From contig NZ_CP119989.1 of the NCBI RefSeq assembly GCF_029338555.1, positions 2,294,001 to 2,358,000 on the forward strand: 64,000 nt of DNA, written 5' to 3'. Position numbers and translations under genes: made by a program. The DNA comes from Halobaculum marinum (GTDB taxonomy: Archaea; Halobacteriota; Halobacteria; Halobacteriales; Haloferacaceae). The notes beneath the pieces were generated by a model. It had not been told where the DNA came from. It did no database searches and worked only from the letters and a program-made list of their open reading frames with translations. Each line of letters starts with the position of its first letter. Position 1 is the first letter of the stretch. This document shows positions 16,113 to 24,808 of the stretch, in pieces.

Positions 16113-16289
16113 ATGAGCGACGCCGACGACGCGGACGGAGGGTCGACCGTCGACCGGGTGGACGGCGAGGCGGTCAAGCGGACCCGCCCGTGTCCCTACT
16201 GCGGGACGTCCATGGTCCACCGCCACTGCGAGTACGTCTGCCCACAGCACGGCGTCGTCTTCGACTGCTCGGATCCGTTCTACGGCTGA
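16113..16289 (+). CDS. Small zinc-finger protein (HVO_2523 type)
   Basis: The 58-aa protein begins at ATG 16113 (MSDADDADGGSTVDR). A treble Cys/His set, CPYCGTSMVHRHCEYVCPQHG, then FDCSDPFYG, can bind one or two zinc ions. This pattern and its position immediately before crtB match the HVO_2523 family that precedes crtB (HVO_2524) in Haloferax volcanii, as I recall. It could be a small regulator or an RNA/protein-binding factor. Confidence 0.85.
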   Translation: MSDADDADGGSTVDRVDGEAVKRTRPCPYCGTSMVHRHCEYVCPQHGVVFDCSDPFYG

Positions 16290-16373
16290 GGGGACGCACA
16301 CCAATCGCGACGCCTCAACCCCGAACTCTGTCGGTTCGCAGAGGGCGCAAAATCGCAAGCCGTGACCGGCACC

Positions 16374-16409
16374 AACTGTTATAGTGTGTGGTGCCGTACT
16401 AATTGTTAT
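16374..16409 (+). promoter_or_regulatory. crtB promoter region with 9-bp direct repeat
   Basis: AACTGTTAT (16374-16382) and AATTGTTAT (16401-16409) repeat with a 27-bp period in an AT-rich island upstream of crtB. The first contains a TATA-like TGTTATAG. Either copy can serve as TATA box; the spacing of about two and a half helical turns may also suit a regulator. Confidence 0.45.
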
Positions 16410-16413
16410 CCAG

Positions 16414-16470
16414 ATGCGTGGACGGCACAGTGCTGGCAGAGCGTGGGGTGCGCCGAACCAGCGATGGTAG
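16414..16470 (+). CDS. Candidate 18-codon upstream ORF overlapping the crtB start
   Basis: The ATG at 16414 opens an 18-codon frame (MRGRHSAGRAWGAPNQRW). Its TAG (16468-16470) overlaps the first codons of crtB, whose ATG is at 16464. If the TATA box is at ~16376-16386, transcription would begin near this ATG. It could couple or reduce crtB translation; it may also be chance. Confidence 0.25.
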   Translation: MRGRHSAGRAWGAPNQRW

Positions 16471-17423
16471 ACGACGACCAGATCGCCCGTAGCAAGCGCA
16501 TCCAGCAGCGCACCGGGAAGACGTTCCACTTCGCGACCCGCGTCCTCCCCGAACGGGTCCGCGAGCCGACGTACGTGCTGTACGCGTTCTTCCGCGTCGC
16601 CGACGAGGTCGTCGACGCCGAGGAGACGGCCCCGCCGGACGAACAGCGGCGCGAACTCGACCGTCTGTGCGACGCTGCACTCGGGCGTGTCGAGACGGAC
16701 GACCCCGTGCTATCGGCGTTCGCGGAGCTGTGTGAGACGCACGGCATCGCCGACGCGGACGTGGAGACGTTCGTCGACGCGATGCGGTCGGACATCGACA
16801 CCGAGCGCTACGAGACGTACGCCGACTTGGAGGCGTACATGGACGGCTCCGCCTCGGCGGTCGGTCGGATGATGACCGCCGTCATGGAGCCGGACGAACC
16901 CGACGCGGCGCTGCCGCACGCGACGGCGCTGGGCGACGCGTTCCAGTTGTCGAACTTCCTGCGCGACGTGCGCGAGGACATCGTCGACCTCGACCGCGTG
17001 TACCTCCCGCAGGAGACCCTCCGCGAGTACGGCGTCACCGAAGCCCAACTGAAGCGATTCGAGTTCGACGACGGCGTCGAGGCCGTGATGCGCCACGAAC
17101 TGCGTCGCGCCGAGTCGCTGTACAAGGAGGGTGTCGCGGGGATCAAGTACCTCCCCGAGGACTGCCAGTTCGCGGTGTTGCTCGCGGCGGTGCTGTACGC
17201 CGAACACCACGCGCTCATCCGCGAGCGCGGGTACGACACGCTCTCCGAGACGCCCTCGTTGAGCACGTTCCGCAAGCTGAAGCTGTTCGTGCGCACCCGA
17301 ATCGCGTGGTTCCGCTGTAAGGACCCCGAGACGGTGTTCCGCCGCGTCTCGTGTGTCGCCTACGGCGACAGCGAGCCGAACCGGTCGGGCGCCGGCCACG
17401 CGGACCGCGTCCCCGCTCGGTAG
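16464..17423 (+). CDS. crtB: Phytoene synthase
   Basis: The 319-aa enzyme joins two geranylgeranyl diphosphates to phytoene, the entry step to C40/C50 carotenoids. Both aspartate-rich motifs are present: YAFFRVADEVVD (~residues 40-51) and FLRDVREDIVDLDRVYLP (~165-185). The start at ATG 16464 (MVDDDQIARSKRIQQRTGKTFHF) gives the usual family length. It faces the crtI-lyeJ-cruF operon and converges on cruF with a 22-bp gap, so the two units are separately controlled. Confidence 0.95.
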   Translation: MVDDDQIARSKRIQQRTGKTFHFATRVLPERVREPTYVLYAFFRVADEVVDAEETAPPDEQRRELDRLCDAALGRVETDDPVLSAFAELCETHGIADADVETFVDAMRSDIDTERYETYADLEAYMDGSASAVGRMMTAVMEPDEPDAALPHATALGDAFQLSNFLRDVREDIVDLDRVYLPQETLREYGVTEAQLKRFEFDDGVEAVMRHELRRAESLYKEGVAGIKYLPEDCQFAVLLAAVLYAEHHALIRERGYDTLSETPSLSTFRKLKLFVRTRIAWFRCKDPETVFRRVSCVAYGDSEPNRSGAGHADRVPAR

Positions 17424-17445
17424 TCGGTCCGCGAGCGGTTCTCCC

Positions 17446-18363
17446 TCACGACGCCCGCCTGAACAGCGACGCGTCGAACCGGTCGGCGCGCAGCAGGCCG
17501 ACGCCGATACCGGCGGCGACGACCGCGGCGACGGGGTTCCAGAACCACAGGTTGACGCCGCCCCACAGTAGCACGAAGCTCACCATGTCGTCGAGCATGA
17601 ACTCGCAGTCGGCCAGGCGGCGACGCAGGTCGCGTCGGTCGAACGCGGCGTCGAGGACGACGACCGCGACCGTCGCGGAGACGACCCACCCCGCGTAGTT
17701 GGACAGCGGGACGCCGTAGAACCCCGCCCCCGACAGCACGCCGAGCGCGCCGACGTTCTCGACGCCCGTGTACGCCCAGAAGCCCAACGCGACGGCGCCG
17801 GGGTCGAGCACCACGTCCATCACGAGCACGAGGGCGATAACCGCCAGCAGGCGGACTGCAGTTCGGTCCGCACGGTCGCCGAGCAGGAGCAGACACAGGA
17901 GGTACGCGTTCGCGACGAGCGGGAGGAAGAACACCGGGAGGCCGAGCGGGACGCCGCCCAGTTCCGGCCCGAGCGCGACGAGGTACTCGAACTCGCCGTA
18001 CGGCCAGCCGGTGGTCACGCCGACGTACTCGATACCGTAGGCGTACGCCGACAGCAGGCCGATGCCCGCGAGTTCGCGACGACCGACCAGCGGCGCCAGG
18101 CCGACGACCAGCGGCGAGCGCATCACGAGCGTCCCCAGCAGGATCATGCCGCCGTTGAACGCCAGCGGTTCGAGCAGCGTCCCGTCGAAGACGCCCTCGG
18201 CGCTCGCGACGAGGAGGACCGCACCGACGAGCGGGAACACCACGGAGATCGTGAAGCGGTTCTCGCGCACGAGCGCGTCGAGCGCACCCTCCGCCTCGCG
18301 GCGGTCTGCGGGCAGCGCCTCGCGGAGGTCGCCGAGTCGGCCGATTCCGGCGTCGGAGCTCAC
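17446..18363 (-). CDS. cruF: Bisanhydrobacterioruberin hydratase (CruF, carotenoid biosynthesis protein)
   Basis: The 305-aa integral membrane protein starts at GTG 18363, overlapping the lyeJ stop (GTGA). It has ~7-8 TM helices. Family segments include YAYGIEYVGVTTGWPYGEFEY and MDVVLDPGAVALGFWAY, which carry acidic residues likely used for hydration of the terminal isopropenyl groups. It catalyses the last step to bacterioruberin in haloarchaea. It is the third gene of the crtI-lyeJ-cruF operon. Confidence 0.93.
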   Translation of the reverse strand: MSSDAGIGRLGDLREALPADRREAEGALDALVRENRFTISVVFPLVGAVLLVASAEGVFDGTLLEPLAFNGGMILLGTLVMRSPLVVGLAPLVGRRELAGIGLLSAYAYGIEYVGVTTGWPYGEFEYLVALGPELGGVPLGLPVFFLPLVANAYLLCLLLLGDRADRTAVRLLAVIALVLVMDVVLDPGAVALGFWAYTGVENVGALGVLSGAGFYGVPLSNYAGWVVSATVAVVVLDAAFDRRDLRRRLADCEFMLDDMVSFVLLWGGVNLWFWNPVAAVVAAGIGVGLLRADRFDASLFRRAS

Positions 18364-19229
18364 GGCAACACCGCCTCCGGGGGGACGATGCGGGTGAGCG
18401 CCCCCATCGTGAGGAGCGCGCCGACGGCAGTGTTGATGGCGGGGTACCACCAGTACGCGCGGTCGACGGCGACGCCCGACCAGTAGATGCCGAACACGAC
18501 CGCTGGGTACACGAGTAACAGCAGGCCGATGCGGATGTCGACGACCGCGAACGCGCCCGCCGACACAAGCCAGCAGGCGGCGCAGTACGCGTAGGTGCGC
18601 TCGGCGCCCAGCACGGTCGCGGTGGTGCGGATGCCGGCCTCGCGGTCCGGTTCGATGTCGGGGATGGCCGAGAACGTGTGCATCCCCATCGCCCACAGCC
18701 ACGCCCCGACGAGCGCCGCGACCGGCGGTGCCTCGCCGGCGACCAGCGCGAACGCGGCCGCGCCGGGGAGGACGTACAGCCCGTTCGACACGGAGTCGAG
18801 CACCGGCGTCGTCTTGAACCGGAACGGCGGGGCGGAGTACTCCGCGCCGAGGAGCAGAAAGCCCGCGAGGAACGGCCACGCGGCCCGCGGCGAGATGGCG
18901 AAGGTCCCGGCGCCGAGCGCCGCGCAGGCGACGACGACCGCCGGCACGAGCGGGCCGCCGTCGTAGCGCACTTCCCGCTCGTCTTTCTTCGGGTTCACCT
19001 CGTCGACGTCGCGGTCGAACACGTCGTTGACGCCGTACAAGAACAGGTTCGCCGGGAGTAGGAAGTAGCCGAACAGCAGGAAGTTGGCCGGGCGGAACAG
19101 CTCTGGGACGGTCGCGGCGCCGAAGGCGACGCCGACGACGACGGGGCCGGCGAGGTAGAACCAGAAGCGCGGGCGCGACAGCTTCAGGAGGTAGCGACCT
19201 CGTGCCGTGGCTCCGGCGTACGCCTCCAT
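18360..19229 (-). CDS. lyeJ: Lycopene elongase/hydratase, UbiA-type prenyltransferase
   Basis: The 289-aa membrane protein of the UbiA family has a first aspartate motif NDVFDRDVDEVNPKKDERE (~residues 67-86) and a second motif PDIEPDREAG. In haloarchaea LyeJ adds dimethylallyl units to both ends of lycopene, with hydration, on the path to C50 bacterioruberin. It starts only 4 bp after the crtI stop and its own stop overlaps the cruF start. Confidence 0.94.
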   Translation of the reverse strand: MEAYAGATARGRYLLKLSRPRFWFYLAGPVVVGVAFGAATVPELFRPANFLLFGYFLLPANLFLYGVNDVFDRDVDEVNPKKDEREVRYDGGPLVPAVVVACAALGAGTFAISPRAAWPFLAGFLLLGAEYSAPPFRFKTTPVLDSVSNGLYVLPGAAAFALVAGEAPPVAALVGAWLWAMGMHTFSAIPDIEPDREAGIRTTATVLGAERTYAYCAACWLVSAGAFAVVDIRIGLLLLVYPAVVFGIYWSGVAVDRAYWWYPAINTAVGALLTMGALTRIVPPEAVLP

Positions 19230-19233
19230 CCGT

Positions 19234-20748
19234 CTACGTGGACCCGCCCATCACTTCCGCCGTGAGCAGGCCGGAGATGAGACACATCGGCACCCCGATG
19301 CCGGGCGTCGTCGTCGACCCGGTGAAGTAGAGGCCGTCGACCTCGCTGGACTCGTGGCCGGGGCGGAACGGCGCGGTCTGGCGGAGCGTGTGCGCCAGCC
19401 CCAGCGCCGACCCCATCATCGAGTTGTAGCGGTCGGCGAAGTCGTCGACGCAGAACTCCTTCTCGTACACGAGGCGGTCGCGCAGGTCGACGCCCGTGTT
19501 GTCGGCGATGTCGTCGAGGACGAGCTGTCGGTACTGGCTCCGCAGTTCGGGCGTGTCCTCCAGTCCCGCCGCGATGGGCACGAGCACGAACAGGTTCGAG
19601 TGGCCCTCAGGCGCGACGGTGTCGTCGGTCTTCGAGGGCACACAGAGGTAGTACGCGGGGTCGTCGGGCCACGCCGGGTCGTCGAAGATGTCCTCGAAGT
19701 GGTCGTCCCAGTCGGTCGGGAGCACGAGCGTGTGGTGGGCGAGTTCTTCCACGTCGCCCTCGACGCCCATGTACAGGAGGTACGCCGACGGGGCGTACGT
19801 GCGCGACTCCCAGTAGTCGGCGTCGTACTGGCGCTTGCGCGGCGCGAGCAGTTCCTGCTCGGTGTGGGCGTAGTCGGCGTCGCTGACGACCAGGTCCGGG
19901 TAGTAGGTGTCGCCCGCGTCGCCGTCGGCGGTCGCCGTCTCCACTTTGAAGCCGCCGCGCTGACCCTTGATGGCGGTGACGGGCGTGTCCGTCTCGTAGG
20001 TGACGCCCAACTCCGCGCCCAACTCGACGATGCCGTCGACGACGGCGCCGATGCCGCCGTCGGGGTAGTAGACGCCGAGGTTGAAGTCGACGTGGCTCAT
20101 GAGGTTGTACAGCGCCGGCGTGTTGTGCGGCGACCCGCCGAGGAACACCAGCGTGTACTGCATGATCTGCTGGAGCTTCGGGTGGTCGAAGTAGTCCTCC
20201 ACGTGGTCTTGCATCGAGCCGATGAGCGACAGTCCCCACGAGTAGCGGAGCACGTCGAGGTCGACGAAGTCGCGGAGGTCGTCGCGGTGCTCGTACACGA
20301 AGTGCTCCATCCCGATGTCGTAGTTGCGCTCGGACTTCTGGAGGTAGTCGTCGAAGGCGTCGCCTGCGCCCGCCTCGTACGACTCGAACGTCTCGCGGTT
20401 CGCGTCCAGGTCCGGGACCATGTCGACCTGGTCGCCGTCCTTGAAGAAGATCCGATAGTGGGGGTCGAGTCGCGACAGCGTGTAGTAGTCCGACGGCTCG
20501 CGGTCGAAGTGGCCGAAGAACGTCTCGAACACGTCGGGCATCAGGTACCACGACGGCCCCATGTCGAAGCGAAAGCCGTCTTCCTCCAGCACCGAGGCGC
20601 GACCGCCGAGCTGTTCGTTCTTCTCGAGGAGGGTCACGTCCGCGCCGGCGTCGGCGAGGTAGCAGGCCGTCGAGAGCCCGCCGAAGCCGCCGCCGATCAC
20701 GACCACGTCCTCGCCGGCCAGCGAGGAGCGGTCTCGGGGTGTTCGCAT
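19234..20748 (-). CDS. crtI: Phytoene desaturase family FAD enzyme
   Basis: The 504-aa enzyme has an N-terminal dinucleotide-binding motif VVVIGGGFGGLSTACYLADAG and ends with the CrtI-type C-terminal FAD motif region (GLYFTGSTTTPGIGVPMC). It belongs to the CrtI/CrtD group, which desaturates phytoene to lycopene or acts at C-3,4 in the bacterioruberin pathway. One such gene is present here, so which step(s) it performs is inferred. The ATG at 20748 has a TATA box 23-32 nt upstream. It is the first gene of the carotenoid operon. Confidence 0.92.
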   Translation of the reverse strand: MRTPRDRSSLAGEDVVVIGGGFGGLSTACYLADAGADVTLLEKNEQLGGRASVLEEDGFRFDMGPSWYLMPDVFETFFGHFDREPSDYYTLSRLDPHYRIFFKDGDQVDMVPDLDANRETFESYEAGAGDAFDDYLQKSERNYDIGMEHFVYEHRDDLRDFVDLDVLRYSWGLSLIGSMQDHVEDYFDHPKLQQIMQYTLVFLGGSPHNTPALYNLMSHVDFNLGVYYPDGGIGAVVDGIVELGAELGVTYETDTPVTAIKGQRGGFKVETATADGDAGDTYYPDLVVSDADYAHTEQELLAPRKRQYDADYWESRTYAPSAYLLYMGVEGDVEELAHHTLVLPTDWDDHFEDIFDDPAWPDDPAYYLCVPSKTDDTVAPEGHSNLFVLVPIAAGLEDTPELRSQYRQLVLDDIADNTGVDLRDRLVYEKEFCVDDFADRYNSMMGSALGLAHTLRQTAPFRPGHESSEVDGLYFTGSTTTPGIGVPMCLISGLLTAEVMGGST

Positions 20749-20770
20749 TACACCGGCTACGACGGGGTCG

Positions 20771-20780
20771 TGTATAAAGG
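20771..20780 (-). promoter_or_regulatory. TATA box of the crtI-lyeJ-cruF operon
   Basis: The - strand reads CCTTTATACA, 23-32 nt upstream of the crtI ATG. This is a strong archaeal TATA and indicates a leaderless mRNA. Confidence 0.75.
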
Positions 20781-20888
20781 ATGGGCGGACGGGACGGGGG
20801 TCGCGTCCCCAGCCTGAGGACGGGAATCGCGAGCGGGCGGGTGCGCGCCCGCAACCCCTACGGTCGCGCCGCCCCTCCAGTCGGACAC

Positions 20889-21593
20889 ATGGACAACACA
20901 ACCGTCGTCGTGACCGGCGCGACTCGTGGGGTGGGTCGCGCGGTCGCCGAGGCGTTCGTCGCCGAGGGTGCACACGTGGTCGTCTGCTCGCGGTCTGGCG
21001 ACGATGTCGACCAGACGGTCGCCGCGCTGTCGGCGTCGGGGGCGGGGTCGGCCTCCGGACTGCGCGCCGACGTGCGCGACGAGTTCGACCTCGAACGACT
21101 GCTCCACCACGCCGACGGAGCGGGCGACGGCGCCGGCGTCGACGTGGTGGTCGCCAACGCCGCCGTCAACCACGGCACGCCCGGCGAGATGCCGCTCGAC
21201 GCGGAGCCGTACAGCCGGTTCGACGACACGGTCCGCACGAACGTCCGCGGCGTGTTCGCAACCATCCAGGAGGCGACCCCCTACCTCACCGACGACGCGC
21301 GGATCCTCGTCCCGTCGGGGTCGGTCGCCCGCGAGACGAAGCCGGGGATGGGCGCGTACGCGGTGTCGAAGGCCGCCGCCGAGGCAGTCGTCCGGCAGGC
21401 GAACGCGGACCTCGACGCGACGGTGTTCACACTGGACCTCGGGCTCGTGAACACCGCGCTCACCGGGAACACGGGCGGTCGCGACCCCGCGGACGTGGCG
21501 CCGATGTTCCTGTGGGCGGCGACGGAGGCGGACGCTGAGGAGTACGGCGGCGGGGTCGTCGGCCTCCGCGAGTGGAAGTCGGCGACGAGATAA
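20889..21593 (+). CDS. Short-chain dehydrogenase/reductase (SDR)
   Basis: The 234-aa classical SDR has an N-terminal TGATRGVGRAVAE cofactor loop, a VVANAAVNHG (NNAG-like) motif at ~85 and the catalytic serine in LVPSGSVARE. The Tyr/Lys pair is in AYAVSKAAAE (YxxxK). Cofactor and substrate cannot be told from the sequence. It starts at ATG 20889, divergent from crtI, and converges on the DUF106 gene. Confidence 0.9.
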   Translation: MDNTTVVVTGATRGVGRAVAEAFVAEGAHVVVCSRSGDDVDQTVAALSASGAGSASGLRADVRDEFDLERLLHHADGAGDGAGVDVVVANAAVNHGTPGEMPLDAEPYSRFDDTVRTNVRGVFATIQEATPYLTDDARILVPSGSVARETKPGMGAYAVSKAAAEAVVRQANADLDATVFTLDLGLVNTALTGNTGGRDPADVAPMFLWAATEADAEEYGGGVVGLREWKSATR

Positions 21594-21641
21594 CAGCGGC
21601 GAGAAGCGTCGGGCAGCCCGTGAGGGCGAGTCGCGGTCGCC

Positions 21642-22556
21642 TTACGAGGTCGACGGCGACATCGAGATGTTCAGCCCCTTCTGGATGATCTGGGTGAACG
21701 CCATCGAGCACAGGAAGTACCAGATAATCCACGTGGGCATGATGAACAGCGTCTCCGTCCACGTCACCTGTCCCCAGATGGGGACGACGATGGGCTGGAG
21801 GTCGGTCCAGACGCCCTCGGCGCCGCGGAAGCCGATCCCCCAGTACATCCACAGGAACGCGGGGATCGTGAACACCATGATCCACACCATCGGACGGAAC
21901 TGCTCTTTGAACATGCCGAGCTGGTCGCCCATGGCCTCCATCTGCTCTTCCTGGATCGCCTCCATCGCGGCGTCGTCGCCGCGCTCCTTCGCCTCCTTGC
22001 GGCGCTCTTGGATGTCCTTCATCCGCTCTTGGTAGGCGGCCATGCGGTCCATGTCCATCAGGTTCGCGCGCAAGAGCGTGGAGTACAGCCCCGTCAGCGT
22101 CGCGATCACGATAATCACGGCGTACAGCGGGAGCAGATCCTGCAGCGGACCGAGGACGAGGTCGATAGTGCTGCCGACGACGTTGCGAACCGGCCCGTAG
22201 GAGTAGCCGATGAAGAACAGCAGCGTCACCACGCCCGCCGCCTTGTCGTAGATGCTCCACGACGCGCCGTCGGAGTCAGGAAGCTCGACATCGCTCCCGG
22301 TCGAGGCGGCGCTGGACTCTTCCGGCGCCTCCAGTCCGGCCTCGATCTCCGCGCGGTCGGCCAGCGCGAAGCCCGTCTCGCCGTCTTCGAGGACGCCGCG
22401 CTCGATGAGGCGACCCCACTGGCCGCTCGTGAGCTCCTCGCGCACGTCGACCCACTGGATCTCGCCGTCCTCGGCGCGCTCGAGGACGATCTCGATCGCG
22501 TCGCGCATCTCGGGCTCTGCCGCGAGCTCCCGGACGCGCTTCTCGATTCGTGCCAT
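21642..22556 (-). CDS. DUF106 membrane protein (archaeal Oxa1/YidC/EMC3-superfamily insertase)
   Basis: The 304-aa protein starts at ATG 22556. A helical acidic N-terminal region (~1-105) precedes three or four TM helices. A long coiled, charged cytoplasmic segment (MAAYQERMKDIQERRKEAKE) lies between TM helices, as in the DUF106/Oxa1 superfamily that mediates insertion of membrane proteins. Its neighbour adk matches the conserved sec/ribosomal-gene neighbourhood I recall from haloarchaea. Confidence 0.9.
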   Translation of the reverse strand: MARIEKRVRELAAEPEMRDAIEIVLERAEDGEIQWVDVREELTSGQWGRLIERGVLEDGETGFALADRAEIEAGLEAPEESSAASTGSDVELPDSDGASWSIYDKAAGVVTLLFFIGYSYGPVRNVVGSTIDLVLGPLQDLLPLYAVIIVIATLTGLYSTLLRANLMDMDRMAAYQERMKDIQERRKEAKERGDDAAMEAIQEEQMEAMGDQLGMFKEQFRPMVWIMVFTIPAFLWMYWGIGFRGAEGVWTDLQPIVVPIWGQVTWTETLFIMPTWIIWYFLCSMAFTQIIQKGLNISMSPSTS

Positions 22557-22602
22557 TACCCGCCGTAGGCGACAGCCACGTAAGAAGGTTGTACTCTCGG
22601 CG

Positions 22603-22618
22603 CCGCCCGCGCGGGCGG
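22603..22618. repeat. 16-bp perfect GC palindrome between adk and DUF106
   Basis: CCGCCCGCGCGGGCGG is self-complementary and sits in the 85-bp gap between adk and the DUF106 gene. It can form a strong stem in RNA and might pause or terminate transcription after adk. No clear U-tract follows. Confidence 0.5.
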
Positions 22619-22641
22619 TGCGTGCGGTCGGTGTCGTCGCC

Positions 22642-23268
22642 TCAGGACTCGACGACGTCGCGGAGGTTCTCGAACACGTCGTCGGGCGTCCCCTCGCCGG
22701 AGACCTCGACGAGCGACCCCTCGTCGCGGTAGTGCTCGACGACGGGTTCGGTGTTCTCGCGGTACACCCGGAGGCGCTCGCGGACCGTCTCCTCGGTGTC
22801 GTCCTCGCGCTGGATCAACTCGGCGCCGCACTCGTCGCAGACGCCCTCCTCCTCGGGCTGGTCGAACTCGACGTGGTAGTTCGCGCCACACTCCGAACAG
22901 ACGCGCCGACCGGTGAGGCGCTCGACGAGCACGTCCTCGGGCACCGACAGGAAGACGACGTAGTCGAGGTCGGTCTCCTCGGTGAGGAACTCCGCCTGGT
23001 CGAGGTTGCGCGGGTAGCCGTCGAGCACGAAGCCGTCGGCGTCGGCCAGCGCCGCGACGACGATTTCGTTGACCACCGGGTCCGGCACGAGTTCGCCGGC
23101 GTCCATGAACTCGCCGGGCGTGCCGTACTCCGTCTCCATCTCCTTGTTCTGGCGAAGCGCGTCGCCCGTCGTGATGTGGTCGAGGTCGTACTCGGCGGTG
23201 AGGCGCTTCGCTTGCGTCCCCTTCCCCGCACCCGGTGGCCCGAGCAACAGGATTCGGTGGTCGCTCAT
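22642..23268 (-). CDS. adk: Adenylate kinase (zinc-LID type)
   Basis: The 208-aa enzyme catalyses AMP + ATP to 2 ADP. The P-loop [10 protein letters not shown] is at residues ~9-18. The LID carries a four-Cys zinc site (CSEC ... CDEC, ~128-153), found in Gram-positive-type and archaeal adenylate kinases. FVLDGYPRN and the catalytic arginines are present. The start is ATG 23268. It precedes the DUF106 gene. Confidence 0.96.
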   Translation of the reverse strand: MSDHRILLLGPPGAGKGTQAKRLTAEYDLDHITTGDALRQNKEMETEYGTPGEFMDAGELVPDPVVNEIVVAALADADGFVLDGYPRNLDQAEFLTEETDLDYVVFLSVPEDVLVERLTGRRVCSECGANYHVEFDQPEEEGVCDECGAELIQREDDTEETVRERLRVYRENTEPVVEHYRDEGSLVEVSGEGTPDDVFENLRDVVES

Positions 23269-23413
23269 ACCTCCTCGGTCCGGGGCCACGGTGAAAGGCG
23301 TGCGGATTCCGGCGCGGTTCGCGAGCACGACCCCCTCGGTCGGCGACCGCCAGCGTGCCACCCGCTCGGGGGCGACCGCCCGGTTTTTGCGTCGACCGCG
23401 AGAACGACACCCC

Positions 23414-23857
23414 ATGACCCGCTTCGACGCCGACACGGCAGCCGACCGCCGGAAGCTGTTCGCGGACGCCGTCACCGCCCACCGCGAGCGCGGGAGCGCG
23501 TTCCTCACGATCGAGGTGGAACCGCCGCGCGAGGAACTCCAGTTCGGCGAGTCAGACGAGGCTGGCGACGGCGACGCCGCAGACGACGAGAACTCGCCCC
23601 CGCCGTGGATTCAGTTCGCCGAGAAGACGTTCAACCTCGACTGCACTGACGAGGAACTGTCGCGGCTCCACGACCTGCTCGACGACTACCCGGAGTTCCG
23701 GGTCGACGAGCAGACCGAACCGGAGGAAGCCGAGGGGACGAACCTCCGCATCTCGGCGCGCTCGGACGCCAACCGGCTCGCGAGCTTCCTCGACCGCGCG
23801 TTCGCGGAGGTGTACGATCAGCCCGACGACTACCGGGCGTGGGTCGTCCAGATCTGA
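23414..23857 (+). CDS. Conserved haloarchaeal acidic protein of unknown function
   Basis: The 147-aa acidic protein starts at ATG 23414. It has an alpha/beta pattern ([62 protein letters not shown]) with an acidic internal loop at ~46-60. It may be a small regulatory or RNA-associated domain, but nothing is recognisable. It is divergent from adk with a 145-bp gap. Confidence 0.75.
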   Translation: MTRFDADTAADRRKLFADAVTAHRERGSAFLTIEVEPPREELQFGESDEAGDGDAADDENSPPPWIQFAEKTFNLDCTDEELSRLHDLLDDYPEFRVDEQTEPEEAEGTNLRISARSDANRLASFLDRAFAEVYDQPDDYRAWVVQI

Positions 23858-23891
23858 GGTCGGAGGCTGCGGCGACCCAGTCGAGCGGCCG

Positions 23892-24143
23892 TCACTCGCG
23901 ACCGACGAGCAGGTAGAGGATCAGGACGGCCCCGGCGCCGAATATCGAGACGAACAGGCCGGCGAGCATCGTCGCGAGCGCCCACAGCGTCGCGTCGTCG
24001 TTACCGCGCGACTGCGCGTCGCGGTACACCCAGTAGGCCATCCCGATCGGGATCAACAGCCCGAAGATCAGGACGAAGATGAAGAACACGATCAGCAGTT
24101 CGACACCGCCAGGTATCGCTCCGAACAGCGGGAGAGGGACCAT
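23892..24143 (-). CDS. Small two-TM membrane protein, tandem paralogue 1
   Basis: The ~83-aa protein starts with MVPLPLFGAIPGG; a GTG 15 nt upstream is possible. TM1 is ELLIVFFIFVLIFGLLIPIGMAYW, followed by a charged loop YRDAQSRGNDDATLWAL, then a second TM pair ending LYLLVGRE. The loop (Y/W-x-D-A-x-x-R...) and the ending (YL-V-x-R-D/E) recur in the next two genes, so the three are tandem paralogues. The function is unknown. Confidence 0.7.
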   Translation of the reverse strand: MVPLPLFGAIPGGVELLIVFFIFVLIFGLLIPIGMAYWVYRDAQSRGNDDATLWALATMLAGLFVSIFGAGAVLILYLLVGRE

Positions 24144-24183
24144 ACCGGCGGATGACACGTCTAGCTGATAGGTCTACCGACAG

Positions 24184-24426
24184 TCAGTCGCGGATGACGA
24201 CGAGGTAGTACACCGCGAACGCGAGCAGGAACCCGAGCAGGTTCAACAGGAGCGACGCCAGCGCCATCCCGCCGGCCCACAGTTTCGGCGAGTCCGTCCG
24301 CCGCGTCTTCGCGTCCTGGTAGGTGAAGTAGCCGACGACGACGGCCACGAGCACGTTGAGCAGGCCGAAGAGGCCGGGGTCGATCAGGCCGAACTGGAGC
24401 GGCACGAGCGCCGCGTCGGGGAGCAT
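24184..24426 (-). CDS. Small membrane protein, tandem paralogue 2
   Basis: The 80-aa protein begins MLPDAALVPLQFGLIDPGLFG and repeats the family features: a first helix, the loop TYQDAKTRRTDSPKLWAGG, and a C-terminal helix ending YYLVVIRD. It lies between the other two paralogues with 40-bp gaps. It was probably made by local duplication. Confidence 0.7.
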   Translation of the reverse strand: MLPDAALVPLQFGLIDPGLFGLLNVLVAVVVGYFTYQDAKTRRTDSPKLWAGGMALASLLLNLLGFLLAFAVYYLVVIRD

Positions 24427-24467
24427 ACCGCTTGGGACTCACGCCGGCGGAATAACTCCTCTGGCGG

Positions 24468-24767
24468 TCACGGGACGCCGCCGTCAGCGGCGTCGTCGTC
24501 GCGCCCGGCGACGAGGTACAGCGCGGCGACGACCACCAGCGCGGGGAGGCTGGCGACGCCGACGAGCACCGCCGCCGTCGGCCACGCGCGTGGGTTGGCG
24601 CTTTGGCGACCGGCGTCCCAGCCGACGAGGCCGGCGACGACGACGGTCGGGACGAGTCGAAGCAGGAGTGCGGTCGCGAGGGCGCCACCGCCCGGGAGTG
24701 ACCCGAACAGCGGGACGTCGGTCGCGAGGACGACACCGAACACCTGGAGGACGTCGATGGGAACCAC
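24468..24767 (-). CDS. Small membrane protein, tandem paralogue 3
   Basis: The ~99-aa protein shows the same pattern: VPLFGSLPGG, as in paralogue 1 (MVPLPLFGAIPGG), the loop GWDAGRQSANPRAW, and a C-terminal helix ending LYLVAGRDD. The most likely start is GTG 24767; earlier codons use TTG and are doubtful. Confidence 0.65.
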   Translation of the reverse strand: MVPIDVLQVFGVVLATDVPLFGSLPGGGALATALLLRLVPTVVVAGLVGWDAGRQSANPRAWPTAAVLVGVASLPALVVVAALYLVAGRDDDAADGGVP

Positions 24768-24808
24768 GCACGGGAGTCCCCGGCGCGGTGACAAAAGCGG
24801 GTCGCTCC

